Of a stretch of DNA of 64,000 bases, positions 28,889 to 36,920 are shown one piece after another. The stretch comes from Mycolicibacterium rutilum (GTDB taxonomy: Bacteria; Actinomycetota; Actinomycetes; Mycobacteriales; Mycobacteriaceae). The stretch's first letter is position 1, and every line of letters starts with the position of its first letter. Under the pieces are notes generated by a model. The model did not search any database. It worked only from the letters and a program-made list of their open reading frames with translations, and had not been told where the DNA came from. Location of the stretch: contig NZ_LT629971.1 of the NCBI RefSeq assembly GCF_900108565.1, positions 496,001 through 560,000 on the forward strand, read 5' to 3'. The translations under genes and the position numbers were made by a program.

Positions 28889-29395
28889 ATGCCGCGTTCA
28901 TTCGACATGGCCGCCGACTATGGCGGAAGCGTCGAACAGGTGCACCGGGCTTTCGCCGACGAACGCTACTGGTTGGCGCGGCTGACCGATTCGGGCGCCG
29001 ACGACTACTCGCTGGACTCGATGACCGTCGAAGCCGACGGCACCATCGACGTCGTCACCCGCCAGACGCTGCGCGCCGACCGGCTGCCCGGCGTTGTGAC
29101 GCAGTTCCATCGCGGCGATCTGAGCTTCGTGCGCGAGGAGGCCTGGAGCGCGGTGCACGACGGCCAGGCGACGGCCATCGTCAAGGGCACGATCCCCGGC
29201 GCGCCGGCGAGCCTGACCGGAACCGCCCGGCTGACACCGGCGGGCGACGGGTCACGCCTGGAGCTCACCGTCGAGGTCGAGGTGCGGGTCCCGCTCGTCG
29301 GCGGCAAGATCGAGAACTTCATCGGCAGCCAGCTCGTCGACCTGCTGATCGCCGAGCAGCGCTTCACGACGGAGTGGATCACCGAGAACGGTTGA
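28889..29395 (+). CDS. DUF2505 protein, copy 1 (Rv0481c-like)
   Basis: A 168-residue START/SRPBCC-like protein: MPRSFDMAADYGGSVEQVHR, LPGVVTQFHRGDLSFVREE and a closing helix KIENFIGSQLVDLLIAEQ. DUF2505 proteins have a hydrophobic pocket and are thought to bind lipids or other apolar ligands; no enzymatic residue is evident. It is followed by a second copy of the family 20 bp downstream. Confidence 0.85.
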   Translation: MPRSFDMAADYGGSVEQVHRAFADERYWLARLTDSGADDYSLDSMTVEADGTIDVVTRQTLRADRLPGVVTQFHRGDLSFVREEAWSAVHDGQATAIVKGTIPGAPASLTGTARLTPAGDGSRLELTVEVEVRVPLVGGKIENFIGSQLVDLLIAEQRFTTEWITENG

Positions 29396-29403
29396 TCCGC
29401 AAG

Positions 29404-29409
29404 TAAACT
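29404..29409 (+). promoter_or_regulatory. -10 motif TAAACT for the second DUF2505 gene
   Basis: TAAACT lies 6 nt before GTG 29416 with no ribosome site, suggesting a separate leaderless start inside the tandem pair. Confidence 0.45.
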
Positions 29410-29415
29410 GGCGAC

Positions 29416-29928
29416 GTGTCACGACGCATGGACTACACCCTCGCGTTCGACGCGCCGCCGGAGACGATCTACGGCCACTTCACCAGCGCGCAGTACTGGG
29501 ACGCCCTGATGGGCGTGTACCGGCGGTTCACCCCCTCCGACGTCACCCGGTTCCATTCCGACGAGCACGGCACCGACATCGAGTTCGTCCAGGTGATCCC
29601 CCGGTCGGAGCTGCCGACGATCGCGCGCAAGGTGATCCCCGCCGACATGGTGATCACCCGGACCCAGCACTTCGACCCGTTCGACCGAACGCACCGCCGC
29701 GCCGAGGGCACGTATGCGGCGTCGATCCCGCGCGGGCCCGGCCGGTTCAGCGGCACCTACACGCTCACCGAGGCGGACACTGGCAGCCAGTTGCTGCTGG
29801 CCAGCGTGTGCAAGGTGTGGATCCCCCTGCTGGGCGGCCCGCTCGAGGACCTGATGCTGCACCACGTCAAGGGCCTGTTCGACGCCGAAGAGGAGTTCAC
29901 CGCGCACTGGCTGGCCCGGGACCACTGA
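29416..29928 (+). CDS. DUF2505 protein, copy 2
   Basis: A 170-residue paralogue of the preceding gene with the same layout (MDYTLAFDAPPETIYGHFTS, FVQVIPRSELPTIARKVIPA, GGPLEDLMLHHVKGLFDAEE) but low identity. A tandem duplication that has diverged is likely; M. tuberculosis has, as I recall, one copy here. Function unknown, perhaps apolar-ligand binding. Confidence 0.82.
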   Translation: MSRRMDYTLAFDAPPETIYGHFTSAQYWDALMGVYRRFTPSDVTRFHSDEHGTDIEFVQVIPRSELPTIARKVIPADMVITRTQHFDPFDRTHRRAEGTYAASIPRGPGRFSGTYTLTEADTGSQLLLASVCKVWIPLLGGPLEDLMLHHVKGLFDAEEEFTAHWLARDH

Positions 29929-29964
29929 GCGGCGTGGGGCCCCGGCGGTAGGCGCACCGGAACT

Positions 29965-29970
29965 TAGACT
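29965..29970 (+). promoter_or_regulatory. -10 motif TAGACT for leaderless methyltransferase mRNA
   Basis: TAGACT is 6 nt before ATG 29977, so the transcript would begin at the A of the start codon. Confidence 0.5.
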
Positions 29971-29976
29971 CGGGCC

Positions 29977-30759
29977 ATGAGCGGGCCCATCGGTCAGCTG
30001 ACCCGGGGCACCACCGGATACAACCGGTTGCGCCGCAGCGATCGCTGGCTCGTGCATGCACCACGGGTCCGCTCCGCACTCGTCTCGGCCGCCGACCCGC
30101 TCGTCGTCGACCTCGGTTACGGCGCCCTACCGGTCACCACGCTGGAACTGGCCGCCCGGCTTCGCGTGGTGCGCAACGACATCCGGGTCGTCGGCCTGGA
30201 GATCGACCCGCACCGCGTGCAGTCCGCGCGCGCCGCCGCCCCCGCCGGCGTCGAATTCGGTTTGGGCGGTTTCGAATTGGCCGGCATGCGTCCGGTCCTG
30301 GTGCGGGCGTTCAACGTGCTGCGCCAGTATCCCGTCGAAGAGGTGGCCGGCGCGTGGTCGACGATGCAGCGGCAGCTGGCTCCCGGCGGGCTGATCGTCG
30401 ACGGCACCTGCGACGAGGTCGGCAGGCGCTGCTGCTGGCTGCTGCTCGACGGCGACGGGCCCGTCAGCCTGACGCTGGCCTGCGACCCGTTCGCGATCGA
30501 GCGCCCCTCCGACCTCGCCGAGCGGTTACCGAAGGTGCTGATCCACCACAACGTCGACGGCCAACCGGTGCACGCACTGCTGGCCGCGGCCGACCGGGCG
30601 TGGGCCAGCGTCGCCGGTCACGGTGTGTTCGGCCCGCGGATCCGCTGGCGTGCGATGCTGGAGTTGTTGCGCGACAACGGTTTCCCTGTCGCTCCGGCGC
30701 GTCGCAGGATGCGCGACGGCGTTCTCACCGTGCCGTGGTCGGCTGTGGCTCCGGTGTGA
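29977..30759 (+). CDS. Class I SAM-dependent methyltransferase-like protein
   Basis: A 260-residue Rossmann protein. PLVVDLGYGALPVTTLELAA is motif I, VVGLEIDPHRVQSARAA motif II, and a topology typical of the fold follows (MQRQLAPGGLIVDGTCDE). The motif I GYGALP is a variant of GxGxG. The acceptor is unknown. The gene ends 35 bp inside the tail of the convergent symporter gene. It is not part of the M. tuberculosis block as I recall it. Confidence 0.78.
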   Translation: MSGPIGQLTRGTTGYNRLRRSDRWLVHAPRVRSALVSAADPLVVDLGYGALPVTTLELAARLRVVRNDIRVVGLEIDPHRVQSARAAAPAGVEFGLGGFELAGMRPVLVRAFNVLRQYPVEEVAGAWSTMQRQLAPGGLIVDGTCDEVGRRCCWLLLDGDGPVSLTLACDPFAIERPSDLAERLPKVLIHHNVDGQPVHALLAAADRAWASVAGHGVFGPRIRWRAMLELLRDNGFPVAPARRRMRDGVLTVPWSAVAPV

Positions 30760-32260
30760 GTGCGCGCTCTTCCACGGCGGTCTCGTCGAGCGCGTCGTCG
30801 AGATCCCGCGCCACCTGGATGTCGAGCCCGCGAAGCTGGGCGGGCCGCGTCAACAGCGACACCGTGACGTAGGTCGTGATGGCGGCGGCGAACGCGATGA
30901 ACGTCGGCCACCCGTCGAAGCTCGCAGGCACGAAATCGTTGGCGATGTAGAGGATCGTGTTGTCGACGCCGTAGATCGTCGGGGTCAGCACGAACAACAC
31001 CAGCCGCACCACCAGGCCCACCGAGATCGCCGCGAGCGCCGCCGCCGTGGTGCCGCGCCGCCACACCAGGCCGAGGATGAACGGCACCACCAGACACGCC
31101 AGCAGCAGGTCGAAGGCCAGGGTCAGCAGGATCCCGGTCTGCTTGACGTAGATCGCGAACGCGATCGAGAACACCGTCATCGGCACCATCGCGATGCGGG
31201 TGGCGCGCAGCAGCGGATCGCGCTGACCGGGCACGTGCACCCGGCGGATGCCGCCGAGGTTGCGCACGCAGACGTTGGAGATCGCCAGGATCGCGCCGTT
31301 GGCGGTGCTCATCGACGCGCCGACCAGACCGCACAGCACGATCACGGTCAGCACCGTCGGGGCGTACTCACCGAGCAGCACAAAAAGCACTGGGCCGTCC
31401 AGTTCTTCGGGCAGGAACGACTTGGCCGCCAGCACCACCAGGCCGAACGGCACACAGATCGCGACCGTGCCCGCGGCGGCCATGAAGCAGGCGCGCCGGG
31501 CGGTGGCAGGCGATTTCGCGGCGAACACGCGCTGCATGAAGTCGATGGCGACGATGTCGCCGATGCCCAACGCGATCAGCGTCGCCCAGTTGATCACCGC
31601 GCCCTGCGCCGGATCCGACAACTGGCCCATCGCGAACGGACCTGTCCCGTCGGCGATCTCGAACGTATGGGTGGAGGCCAGCCAGACGATCAGGCCGATC
31701 GCGCCGACCAGGATCAGCGACATCTGGATGATTGCGGTGTAGGCGTCGGCGATCAGCCCGCCGGTGCCGGTGTAGGCGACCGCGATCGCCGCGATCAGCA
31801 CGACGCCCAGCCAGTACGGCATGCCGAGGAAGTAGTTGAACAGGAACCCGCCCGCCACCAGGTTGCCGGCCACCAGCATGCAGAACGCGACGGCCAGCAG
31901 CGCCGAGGCGCCGACCTCCACCGACCGGCCGAACCGCAGCCGGTAGTAGTCGGGGAACGAGGTCAGCCCCATCCGGTTCATCGGCCTGGCGAAGAACAGT
32001 CCGGTCAGCGTCAGGCACAGCGCCAGCCCCAGCGGCAGGCTCGCGCCCGCCCAGAAGCCGAATTCGTATGCCAGGTCGGTGTTTCCTAGGGTGGCGTTGG
32101 TGTCGACCGCCGACCCCATCAGGGCGCCGCCGACCAACCAGTACGGCAGCATGCGGCCACCGACGAGGAAGTTGGCGCTGTCGCCCTCGATCCGTTTGGA
32201 CACGTAGAAGCCGACGAGCACGACAACCGCGATGCTGACGGCAACACCGAGAAGGATCAT
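30725..32260 (-). CDS. Sodium:solute symporter family transporter, guanidine-I riboswitch controlled
   Basis: A 511-residue SSS (SLC5-type) carrier with about 13 transmembrane helices, beginning MILLGVAVSIAVVVLVGFYV. Family marks: DSANFLVGGRMLPYW, SFPDYYRLRFGRSVEVGAS, VAYTGTGGLIADAYTAIIQM. ATG 32260 has GGGAG 6 nt upstream. The leader is a guanidine-I (ykkC) aptamer ending ~22 nt before the start, so it probably imports guanidine or a guanidine product. The divergent ureohydrolase has its own guanidine sensor. Related SSS carriers transport urea. Substrate is inferred from context only. Confidence 0.88.
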   Translation of the reverse strand: MILLGVAVSIAVVVLVGFYVSKRIEGDSANFLVGGRMLPYWLVGGALMGSAVDTNATLGNTDLAYEFGFWAGASLPLGLALCLTLTGLFFARPMNRMGLTSFPDYYRLRFGRSVEVGASALLAVAFCMLVAGNLVAGGFLFNYFLGMPYWLGVVLIAAIAVAYTGTGGLIADAYTAIIQMSLILVGAIGLIVWLASTHTFEIADGTGPFAMGQLSDPAQGAVINWATLIALGIGDIVAIDFMQRVFAAKSPATARRACFMAAAGTVAICVPFGLVVLAAKSFLPEELDGPVLFVLLGEYAPTVLTVIVLCGLVGASMSTANGAILAISNVCVRNLGGIRRVHVPGQRDPLLRATRIAMVPMTVFSIAFAIYVKQTGILLTLAFDLLLACLVVPFILGLVWRRGTTAAALAAISVGLVVRLVLFVLTPTIYGVDNTILYIANDFVPASFDGWPTFIAFAAAITTYVTVSLLTRPAQLRGLDIQVARDLDDALDETAVEERALTPEPQPTTAR

Positions 32261-32281
32261 GTGGAGCTCCCTATGCGCGAT

Positions 32282-32386
32282 GGAGTCTCCCGGGCTTTTC
32301 TCCCGCCGTGGAACGGACGCCGCAGTCCGCCTGCGCCTCTCGGACCAGACCCGCGTCGCAACGCGGCGGAACCCTAGGCGCGCCTC
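32282..32386 (-). ncRNA. Guanidine-I (ykkC-yxkD) riboswitch aptamer
   Basis: Read on the minus strand the gap contains the hallmark blocks in the right order: CTAGGGTTCCG (32377-32367), CTGGTCCGAGAG (32348-32337), CCACGG (32311-32306) and GGGAGAAAAGCCCGGGAGA (32304-32286). CCGCG/CGCGG pairing between the first two forms a stem. The only clear difference from the usual core is CCACGG instead of ACACGG. It directly precedes the symporter ribosome site, so translational control is likely; no T-tract terminator is seen. Confidence 0.93.
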
Positions 32387-32527
32387 ACAGCCTGAGCGTG
32401 AGTCGTCGACCAGACAAACCCCGCGGCGTTACGGCCGACCGCGCGCAGTGTTAACGAATTGTTTCGATTCGAGTAGCGCAGCGACCGATTCGGACAAACA
32501 ATGACCGCAGGAGCCGGTAACGGCTTC

Positions 32528-32569
32528 CCGGACGAGGTGCGTCGTACCCGGTCAGCGACAAGACGGCGC
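32528..32569 (+). ncRNA. Guanidine-III (ykkC-III) riboswitch aptamer
   Basis: CCGGACGAGGTGCGTCGTAC (from 32528) then CCGGTC, AG and CGACAAGACGGCGC follow the known ~41-nt pseudoknot. CCGG pairs with CCGG, and GCGTCGT pairs with ACGGCGC (with one G-U wobble). Compared with the Thermobifida fusca example as I remember it, there is one C-to-T change that keeps pairing and one extra base in the linker. AAGGAG (32572-32577) begins 3 nt after it, and GTG of the ureohydrolase is at 32583, so ligand binding would act on translation. Confidence 0.93.
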
Positions 32570-32582
32570 GTAAGGAGCACCC

Positions 32583-33734
32583 GTGACCGACGAGAAACCC
32601 GACTATCAACTGCCCAACGCCGAGGGCGCCTGGGCCCAGCAGGCCGAGGCGCGGCTGTCCGACCGTCGCGAACGCGAGGAGATCGAACGCAGCCTGACCT
32701 ACGGGCTCGAGGCCGCACCGACCATCAACGACCGCCGCATCTCGACGTTCGTGCGTGGCGAGCTCCCCCATTTCGCCGGGGAGCGCGGCACTTTCCTCAA
32801 GTGTCCGTTCGTCGAGGACGTCAACCAGGTCGACGACGCCGAGGTGGCGATCTTCGGCGTGCCGCTCGATGCCGGCGCGACCTACCGGCCGGGAACCCGG
32901 TTCGGGCCGCAGGGAATTCGGCGCTCCACCAACCTGTTCGGCACCTACAACTACGAGTCGGGCGTGGATCTGCGCGAGCAGCTCAACATGGTCGACATCG
33001 GTGACGTGTTCACCATCCCCGGCAACCTGGAGAAGTCGTTCGATCAGATCAGCCAGGCGATGGCGCACGTCGCGAGCAAGGGCGTCATGCCGATCGTGCT
33101 CGGCGGTGACCATTCGATCGGCTTCCCCACCATCCGCGGGCTGGCCCCGTACATGGACGGCAACGTCGGGATCATCCACTTCGACCGGCACGTCGACACC
33201 CAGGAGACCGACCTCGACGAGCGGATGCACACCACCCCGTGGTTCCACGCGACCAACATCAAGAACGCTCCCGCCACCAACCTCGTGCAGATCGGCATCG
33301 GCGGCTGGCAGGCGCCGCGCGCCGGGGTGAAGGTCGGTCGGGAGCGCAAGTCGACGGTGATCACGGTCGGCGACGTGGAGCGCGTCGGGGTGGAGAAGAT
33401 CGCCGAGATGGCGCTGGAGATCGCGTGGAAGGACGCCAAGGCGGTGTACCTGTCCTTCGACATCGACGTGATCGACGCCGGCTTCGTGCCCGGCACCGGC
33501 TGGCCCGAGCCGGGCGGTCTGCTGCCCCGCGAGGCGCTCAACCTGGTCAAGATGATCTCCGAGCCGGGCCTGGCGGGTATCGAGGTCGTCGAGTGCTCGC
33601 CGCCCTACGACTGGGCCGAGCAGACCGCGCTGATGAGTTCGCGGGTGATCCTCGACAGCCTCGCCGCCCAGGTGCGCTCGGGCAAGCTCGGCAAGAAGGC
33701 GGCGGCGCTGCCCCGGCCCGCGTGGGGGCCGTAA
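32583..33734 (+). CDS. Ureohydrolase (agmatinase family), probable guanidine hydrolase
   Basis: A 383-residue ureohydrolase with an unusually long (~80-residue) N-terminal part. Metal motifs: GGDHS (174-178), DRHVDT (201-206; D, H, D of DxHxD kept) and SFDIDVID (291-298); the next block reads GTGWPEPGG where agmatinases have GTGTPEPGG. GTG 32583 has AAGGAG 5 nt upstream, right after a guanidine-III aptamer. By context and the Trp change it is probably the Ni-dependent type that splits guanidine to urea and ammonia; plain agmatinase is the alternative. Paired with the divergent symporter. Confidence 0.9.
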   Translation: MTDEKPDYQLPNAEGAWAQQAEARLSDRREREEIERSLTYGLEAAPTINDRRISTFVRGELPHFAGERGTFLKCPFVEDVNQVDDAEVAIFGVPLDAGATYRPGTRFGPQGIRRSTNLFGTYNYESGVDLREQLNMVDIGDVFTIPGNLEKSFDQISQAMAHVASKGVMPIVLGGDHSIGFPTIRGLAPYMDGNVGIIHFDRHVDTQETDLDERMHTTPWFHATNIKNAPATNLVQIGIGGWQAPRAGVKVGRERKSTVITVGDVERVGVEKIAEMALEIAWKDAKAVYLSFDIDVIDAGFVPGTGWPEPGGLLPREALNLVKMISEPGLAGIEVVECSPPYDWAEQTALMSSRVILDSLAAQVRSGKLGKKAAALPRPAWGP

Positions 33735-33749
33735 ACCGTCACCGGGTCG

Positions 33750-33755
33750 TAGGCT
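33750..33755 (+). promoter_or_regulatory. -10 motif TAGGCT before the carbon-nitrogen hydrolase
   Basis: TAGGCT is 7 nt before ATG 33763 with no ribosome site, suggesting that this conserved gene has its own leaderless promoter besides read-through from the ureohydrolase gene. Confidence 0.5.
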
Positions 33756-33762
33756 GGGCGGC

Positions 33763-34578
33763 ATGCGGATTGCCATGGCGCAGATCCTGAGCGGAACCGA
33801 TCCGAGGGCCAACCTCGGGCTGGTCGAGAACTACACCCGCCGCGCCGCCGACGCCGGCGCCCGGATGGTGCTGTTCCCGGAGGCCACGATGTGCCGGTTC
33901 GGGGTGCCGCTCGCCCCGGTGGCCGAGCCGGTCGACGGGCCGTGGGCCGACGGGGTGCGCGCGATCGCCGAGCGCGCGGGCGTGGTCGTCGTCGCGGGGA
34001 TGTTCACGCCGTCGGACGACGGCCGCGTCCTCAACACCCTGATCGCGACCGGCGACGGCGTCGACGCGCACTACGACAAGATCCACCTCTACGACGCGTT
34101 CGGGTTCCAGGAGTCCAAGACCGTCGCGCCGGGCCGCGAACCGGTGCTGATCGACGTCGACGGGGTCCGCGTCGGGTTGACGTTGTGCTACGACGTGCGC
34201 TTTCCCGAGCTGTACGTCGAGCTGGCCGAGCGCGGGGCCGAGCTGATCACCGTGCACGCCTCGTGGGGCAGCGGGCCCGGCAAGCTCGACCAGTGGACGT
34301 TGCTGGCCCGGGCGCGCGCGATCGATACGACGGGCTACGTCGCGGCGGTCGACCAGGGCTGTCCGGCACCCGACATCGCGGCGCTGGGCCCGACCGGTGT
34401 GGGTGGCAGCCTCGTCGCGTCCCCGCTGGGTGAGGTGGTGTCCGCGGCGGGCGCCGACCCGCAGTTGGTGGTGGCCGATCTCGATCTGGAGGCCGGGCGC
34501 ACCGCCCGCGAGACCGTCGCGGTGATGAACAACCGCGCGGACTTCACTCGTCGCCGTAAGGCAGAATCGCGGGCGTGA
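33763..34578 (+). CDS. Carbon-nitrogen hydrolase (nitrilase superfamily, Rv0480c-like)
   Basis: A 271-residue amidase of the nitrilase superfamily. Catalytic triad: Glu in MVLFPEATMCRFG, Lys in HYDKIHLYDAFGF, Cys in GLTLCYDVRFPEL. Nit1/Nit2-like proteins hydrolyse amides such as deaminated glutathione; the substrate here is unproved. It lies 28 bp after the ureohydrolase but is conserved in M. tuberculosis without it, so a guanidine role is not needed. Its stop overlaps the next start as GTGA. Confidence 0.88.
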   Translation: MRIAMAQILSGTDPRANLGLVENYTRRAADAGARMVLFPEATMCRFGVPLAPVAEPVDGPWADGVRAIAERAGVVVVAGMFTPSDDGRVLNTLIATGDGVDAHYDKIHLYDAFGFQESKTVAPGREPVLIDVDGVRVGLTLCYDVRFPELYVELAERGAELITVHASWGSGPGKLDQWTLLARARAIDTTGYVAAVDQGCPAPDIAALGPTGVGGSLVASPLGEVVSAAGADPQLVVADLDLEAGRTARETVAVMNNRADFTRRRKAESRA

Positions 34579-35453
34579 CCGACCCCTGGGCCCGCCCGAA
34601 CCAGCCACCGCCTCCGCCGGAGGGCCAGCTCCCGCCGCCTCAGGGACCGCCTCCGCAGGGTCCCCCGCCGCAAGGTCCGCCGCCGCAGGGACCGCCCGCC
34701 TCGACCGGGTCGCGGCTCAAGAAGGTCTTCAGCGACCCGCTGTCGATCGTGCTGGTGTTCGTGATCGTGGTGGCGCTGGTGCTGGCCGGCCTGCTCGGCG
34801 GTGAGCTGTACGCCCGCAGCCGCGCCGACACGGTCGTCGGGCAGGCCGTGTCGTGTGTGGTGCAGGACGAGGCCAGCGCCTCGTTCGGCGTGATGCCGCC
34901 GTTCCTGATCCAGCACATGAGCGGCCACTACACCAACATCCGCGTCGAGACCGCGGGCAACCAGATCCGCGACGCCAAGGGCATGAAGGTCAACCTCGAG
35001 ATCAACGACGTCCGACTCGAGGACACCGCCAACTCGAGCGGATCGGTCGGCTCGCTCGTCGCGAACATCACCTGGTCCTCGGCGGGCATCCAGCAGACCA
35101 TCGCCGATTCGATCCCGCTCATCGGCGCGTTCGTCAACGGCGTGAGCACCAACCCGTCCGACGGCACGATCGAACTCAAGGGTGCGCTCGGCTCTATCAG
35201 GGCCAAGCCCGCCGTCGTCGACAACGGGATCTCGCTGCAGGTGGTCGAGTTGACCGGGCTGGGGTTCACGCTGCCGCGCGAAACCGTCCAGCCGGCGCTG
35301 GACGCGTTCCTCGGCCAGCTGACCAAGAATTACCCGATGGGAATCAAGGCGGATTCGGTGAAGGTCACCGATTCCGGTGTGGAGAGCCAGTTCTCGACGA
35401 CCAACGCCGACATCCCGAAGGGTCAGCAGGACCCGTGCTTCGCGGGGCTGTGA
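34575..35453 (+). CDS. DUF2993 (LmeA-like) membrane-anchored protein (Rv0479c-like)
   Basis: A 292-residue protein. Cytosolic proline-rich N-terminus with four PPPQGP-type repeats (~residues 18-42), one transmembrane helix (~57-78), then an extracytoplasmic DUF2993 domain (~95-290; CVVQDEASASFGVMPP, GMKVNLEINDVRL). LmeA of this family helps mannan elongation by binding lipid; the role here is unknown. GTG 34575 overlaps the previous stop. Confidence 0.85.
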   Translation: MTDPWARPNQPPPPPEGQLPPPQGPPPQGPPPQGPPPQGPPASTGSRLKKVFSDPLSIVLVFVIVVALVLAGLLGGELYARSRADTVVGQAVSCVVQDEASASFGVMPPFLIQHMSGHYTNIRVETAGNQIRDAKGMKVNLEINDVRLEDTANSSGSVGSLVANITWSSAGIQQTIADSIPLIGAFVNGVSTNPSDGTIELKGALGSIRAKPAVVDNGISLQVVELTGLGFTLPRETVQPALDAFLGQLTKNYPMGIKADSVKVTDSGVESQFSTTNADIPKGQQDPCFAGL

Positions 35454-35456
35454 CCG

Positions 35457-36920
35457 TCACACGCTGACGCCGCCCCAGCGAAAACTGTTGACGTACTTGC
35501 CCATGTCCATGGCGAGCTGCAGGTTGGCGCCCGACGGGTGGCCGGTGCCGAAGTCCTGGGTGAACTCGCGGTACGGCCCGGCCGCGGCGGCCACCAACGC
35601 GTAATCGTCGCGGACCGCGACCATCACGATCAGCCGCAGCCGGGTGAAGCTGCCGTTGGCGTCCTGCGGGTAGTCGTCGGCGACGACGCCGTAGCCGGGC
35701 TGATAGCCGACCATCGCGTTGGGGATCTCGTATTCGGTTGTCGCGTCGGGGTAATACGCGTCGATCAGCTCGTCGGCGATCTGCTTCGGGCTGCGGTTCT
35801 CGGCCGGCATCCCGAACAACTCCAGCGTGCCGGTGTCGCCGCCGGTGAACTCCACCTCGACACCGTCGGGATGCAGCGTGGCCTCGTAAGCGCTGCCGGG
35901 GCCGGGGTACTGCACCGAGAACGCCCCGTCCTCGGCGTAGAAGCGGGGGTTCGATTCGATCGGCTCGCCGATCGGCGGGCGGCCGCAGTCCGGCGGGCAC
36001 ACGATCCTGCCGAGGTCCGGCGTCGTCACCAGCGAGACCGCCGAACCCGCGGCGGCCACCACCGCGACCGCGACGGTGAACGTCGCCAACACCCGCACCG
36101 AACTGACCTCTGTCGACACGGGCTCGGGCACCACTGCGCGTTGCGCCACACCGAGCGCCCACAGCGCGACCACCGCGAGCAGCACGTGCACGACCAGGTG
36201 CAGGCCGTGCAGCATCGGCAGGAACTCGGTCACTCCCATGACCGCGAACAGCGCCAGTGCGACAAGGACACTCGCGACCGCGGGTCCTCGCTTCCGCGAG
36301 GCTACCGTGATACCGACCAGCCCGCCGAGCGCCGCCGCGGTCAGTGGCAGCGCGACACCCTGGATCGCCGCCTGCACCAGGAGCGCTGCAGCGGGGCGCT
36401 CGTCGGCGACGACCCCGGTCGTGAACTGGGGCGCCAGCCGCACCAAGGTCGCGGCGGCGGTGAACACCACCGCACCCCAGGCGCCGATCGCGTATCCCTG
36501 CACCGGCCGTAACGCACGAAAGACCAGCGCGGGCATCAGCATGAGAAGCGCGCTGCCGAGCGGTATCCCGATGCTGACGAGCAACCGCTCGTCGTCGGTT
36601 TCGGTGACACTGAGCCCGACGTCGTGCGACTGCGCGACCAGCGCGCCGCTGAGCAGTCCCCAGCCGGCGCCGAGACCGGCGGCCAGCACCGCACACCAGA
36701 CCAGGACCCGCGCCGGTGCCGCCGCGACCGCCCGCAGGTACAGCACGAACAACAGCGTCAACCCGAGTGACCCCGCGGAGATCATCGCCGCCTGCCACCG
36801 CAGCAGCCCCGAAACCGCCAACAGCGCTACCAGGACCCCGAGGGCGACGACGAACGGCACCCGGGCGCGCCGGGGTAGGTCAGGAAACAGGCTGCCCAGC
36901 AACGAGTTCCGCAGTCTCAA
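35457..36920 (-). CDS. Polytopic membrane protein with extracytoplasmic C-domain
   Basis: A 487-residue protein with about eight hydrophobic helices between residues 20 and 310, then a soluble C-terminal domain (~315-487) beginning CPPDCGRPPIGEPIESNPRF, with two cysteines and EDGAFSVQYPGPGSAYEATL. No transporter motif is visible. The start overlaps the S53 peptidase stop as ATGA (36917-36920), so the two are co-translated. I do not recognise the family beyond a mycobacterial hypothetical. Confidence 0.75.
   Translation of the reverse strand: MRLRNSLLGSLFPDLPRRARVPFVVALGVLVALLAVSGLLRWQAAMISAGSLGLTLLFVLYLRAVAAAPARVLVWCAVLAAGLGAGWGLLSGALVAQSHDVGLSVTETDDERLLVSIGIPLGSALLMLMPALVFRALRPVQGYAIGAWGAVVFTAAATLVRLAPQFTTGVVADERPAAALLVQAAIQGVALPLTAAALGGLVGITVASRKRGPAVASVLVALALFAVMGVTEFLPMLHGLHLVVHVLLAVVALWALGVAQRAVVPEPVSTEVSSVRVLATFTVAVAVVAAAGSAVSLVTTPDLGRIVCPPDCGRPPIGEPIESNPRFYAEDGAFSVQYPGPGSAYEATLHPDGVEVEFTGGDTGTLELFGMPAENRSPKQIADELIDAYYPDATTEYEIPNAMVGYQPGYGVVADDYPQDANGSFTRLRLIVMVAVRDDYALVAAAAGPYREFTQDFGTGHPSGANLQLAMDMGKYVNSFRWGGVSV

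Noticed and set aside
32282..32386. Intrinsic terminator between the guanidine-I aptamer and the symporter
   Set aside because: Only ~22 nt separate the aptamer from ATG and no T-run exists; translational control fits better.
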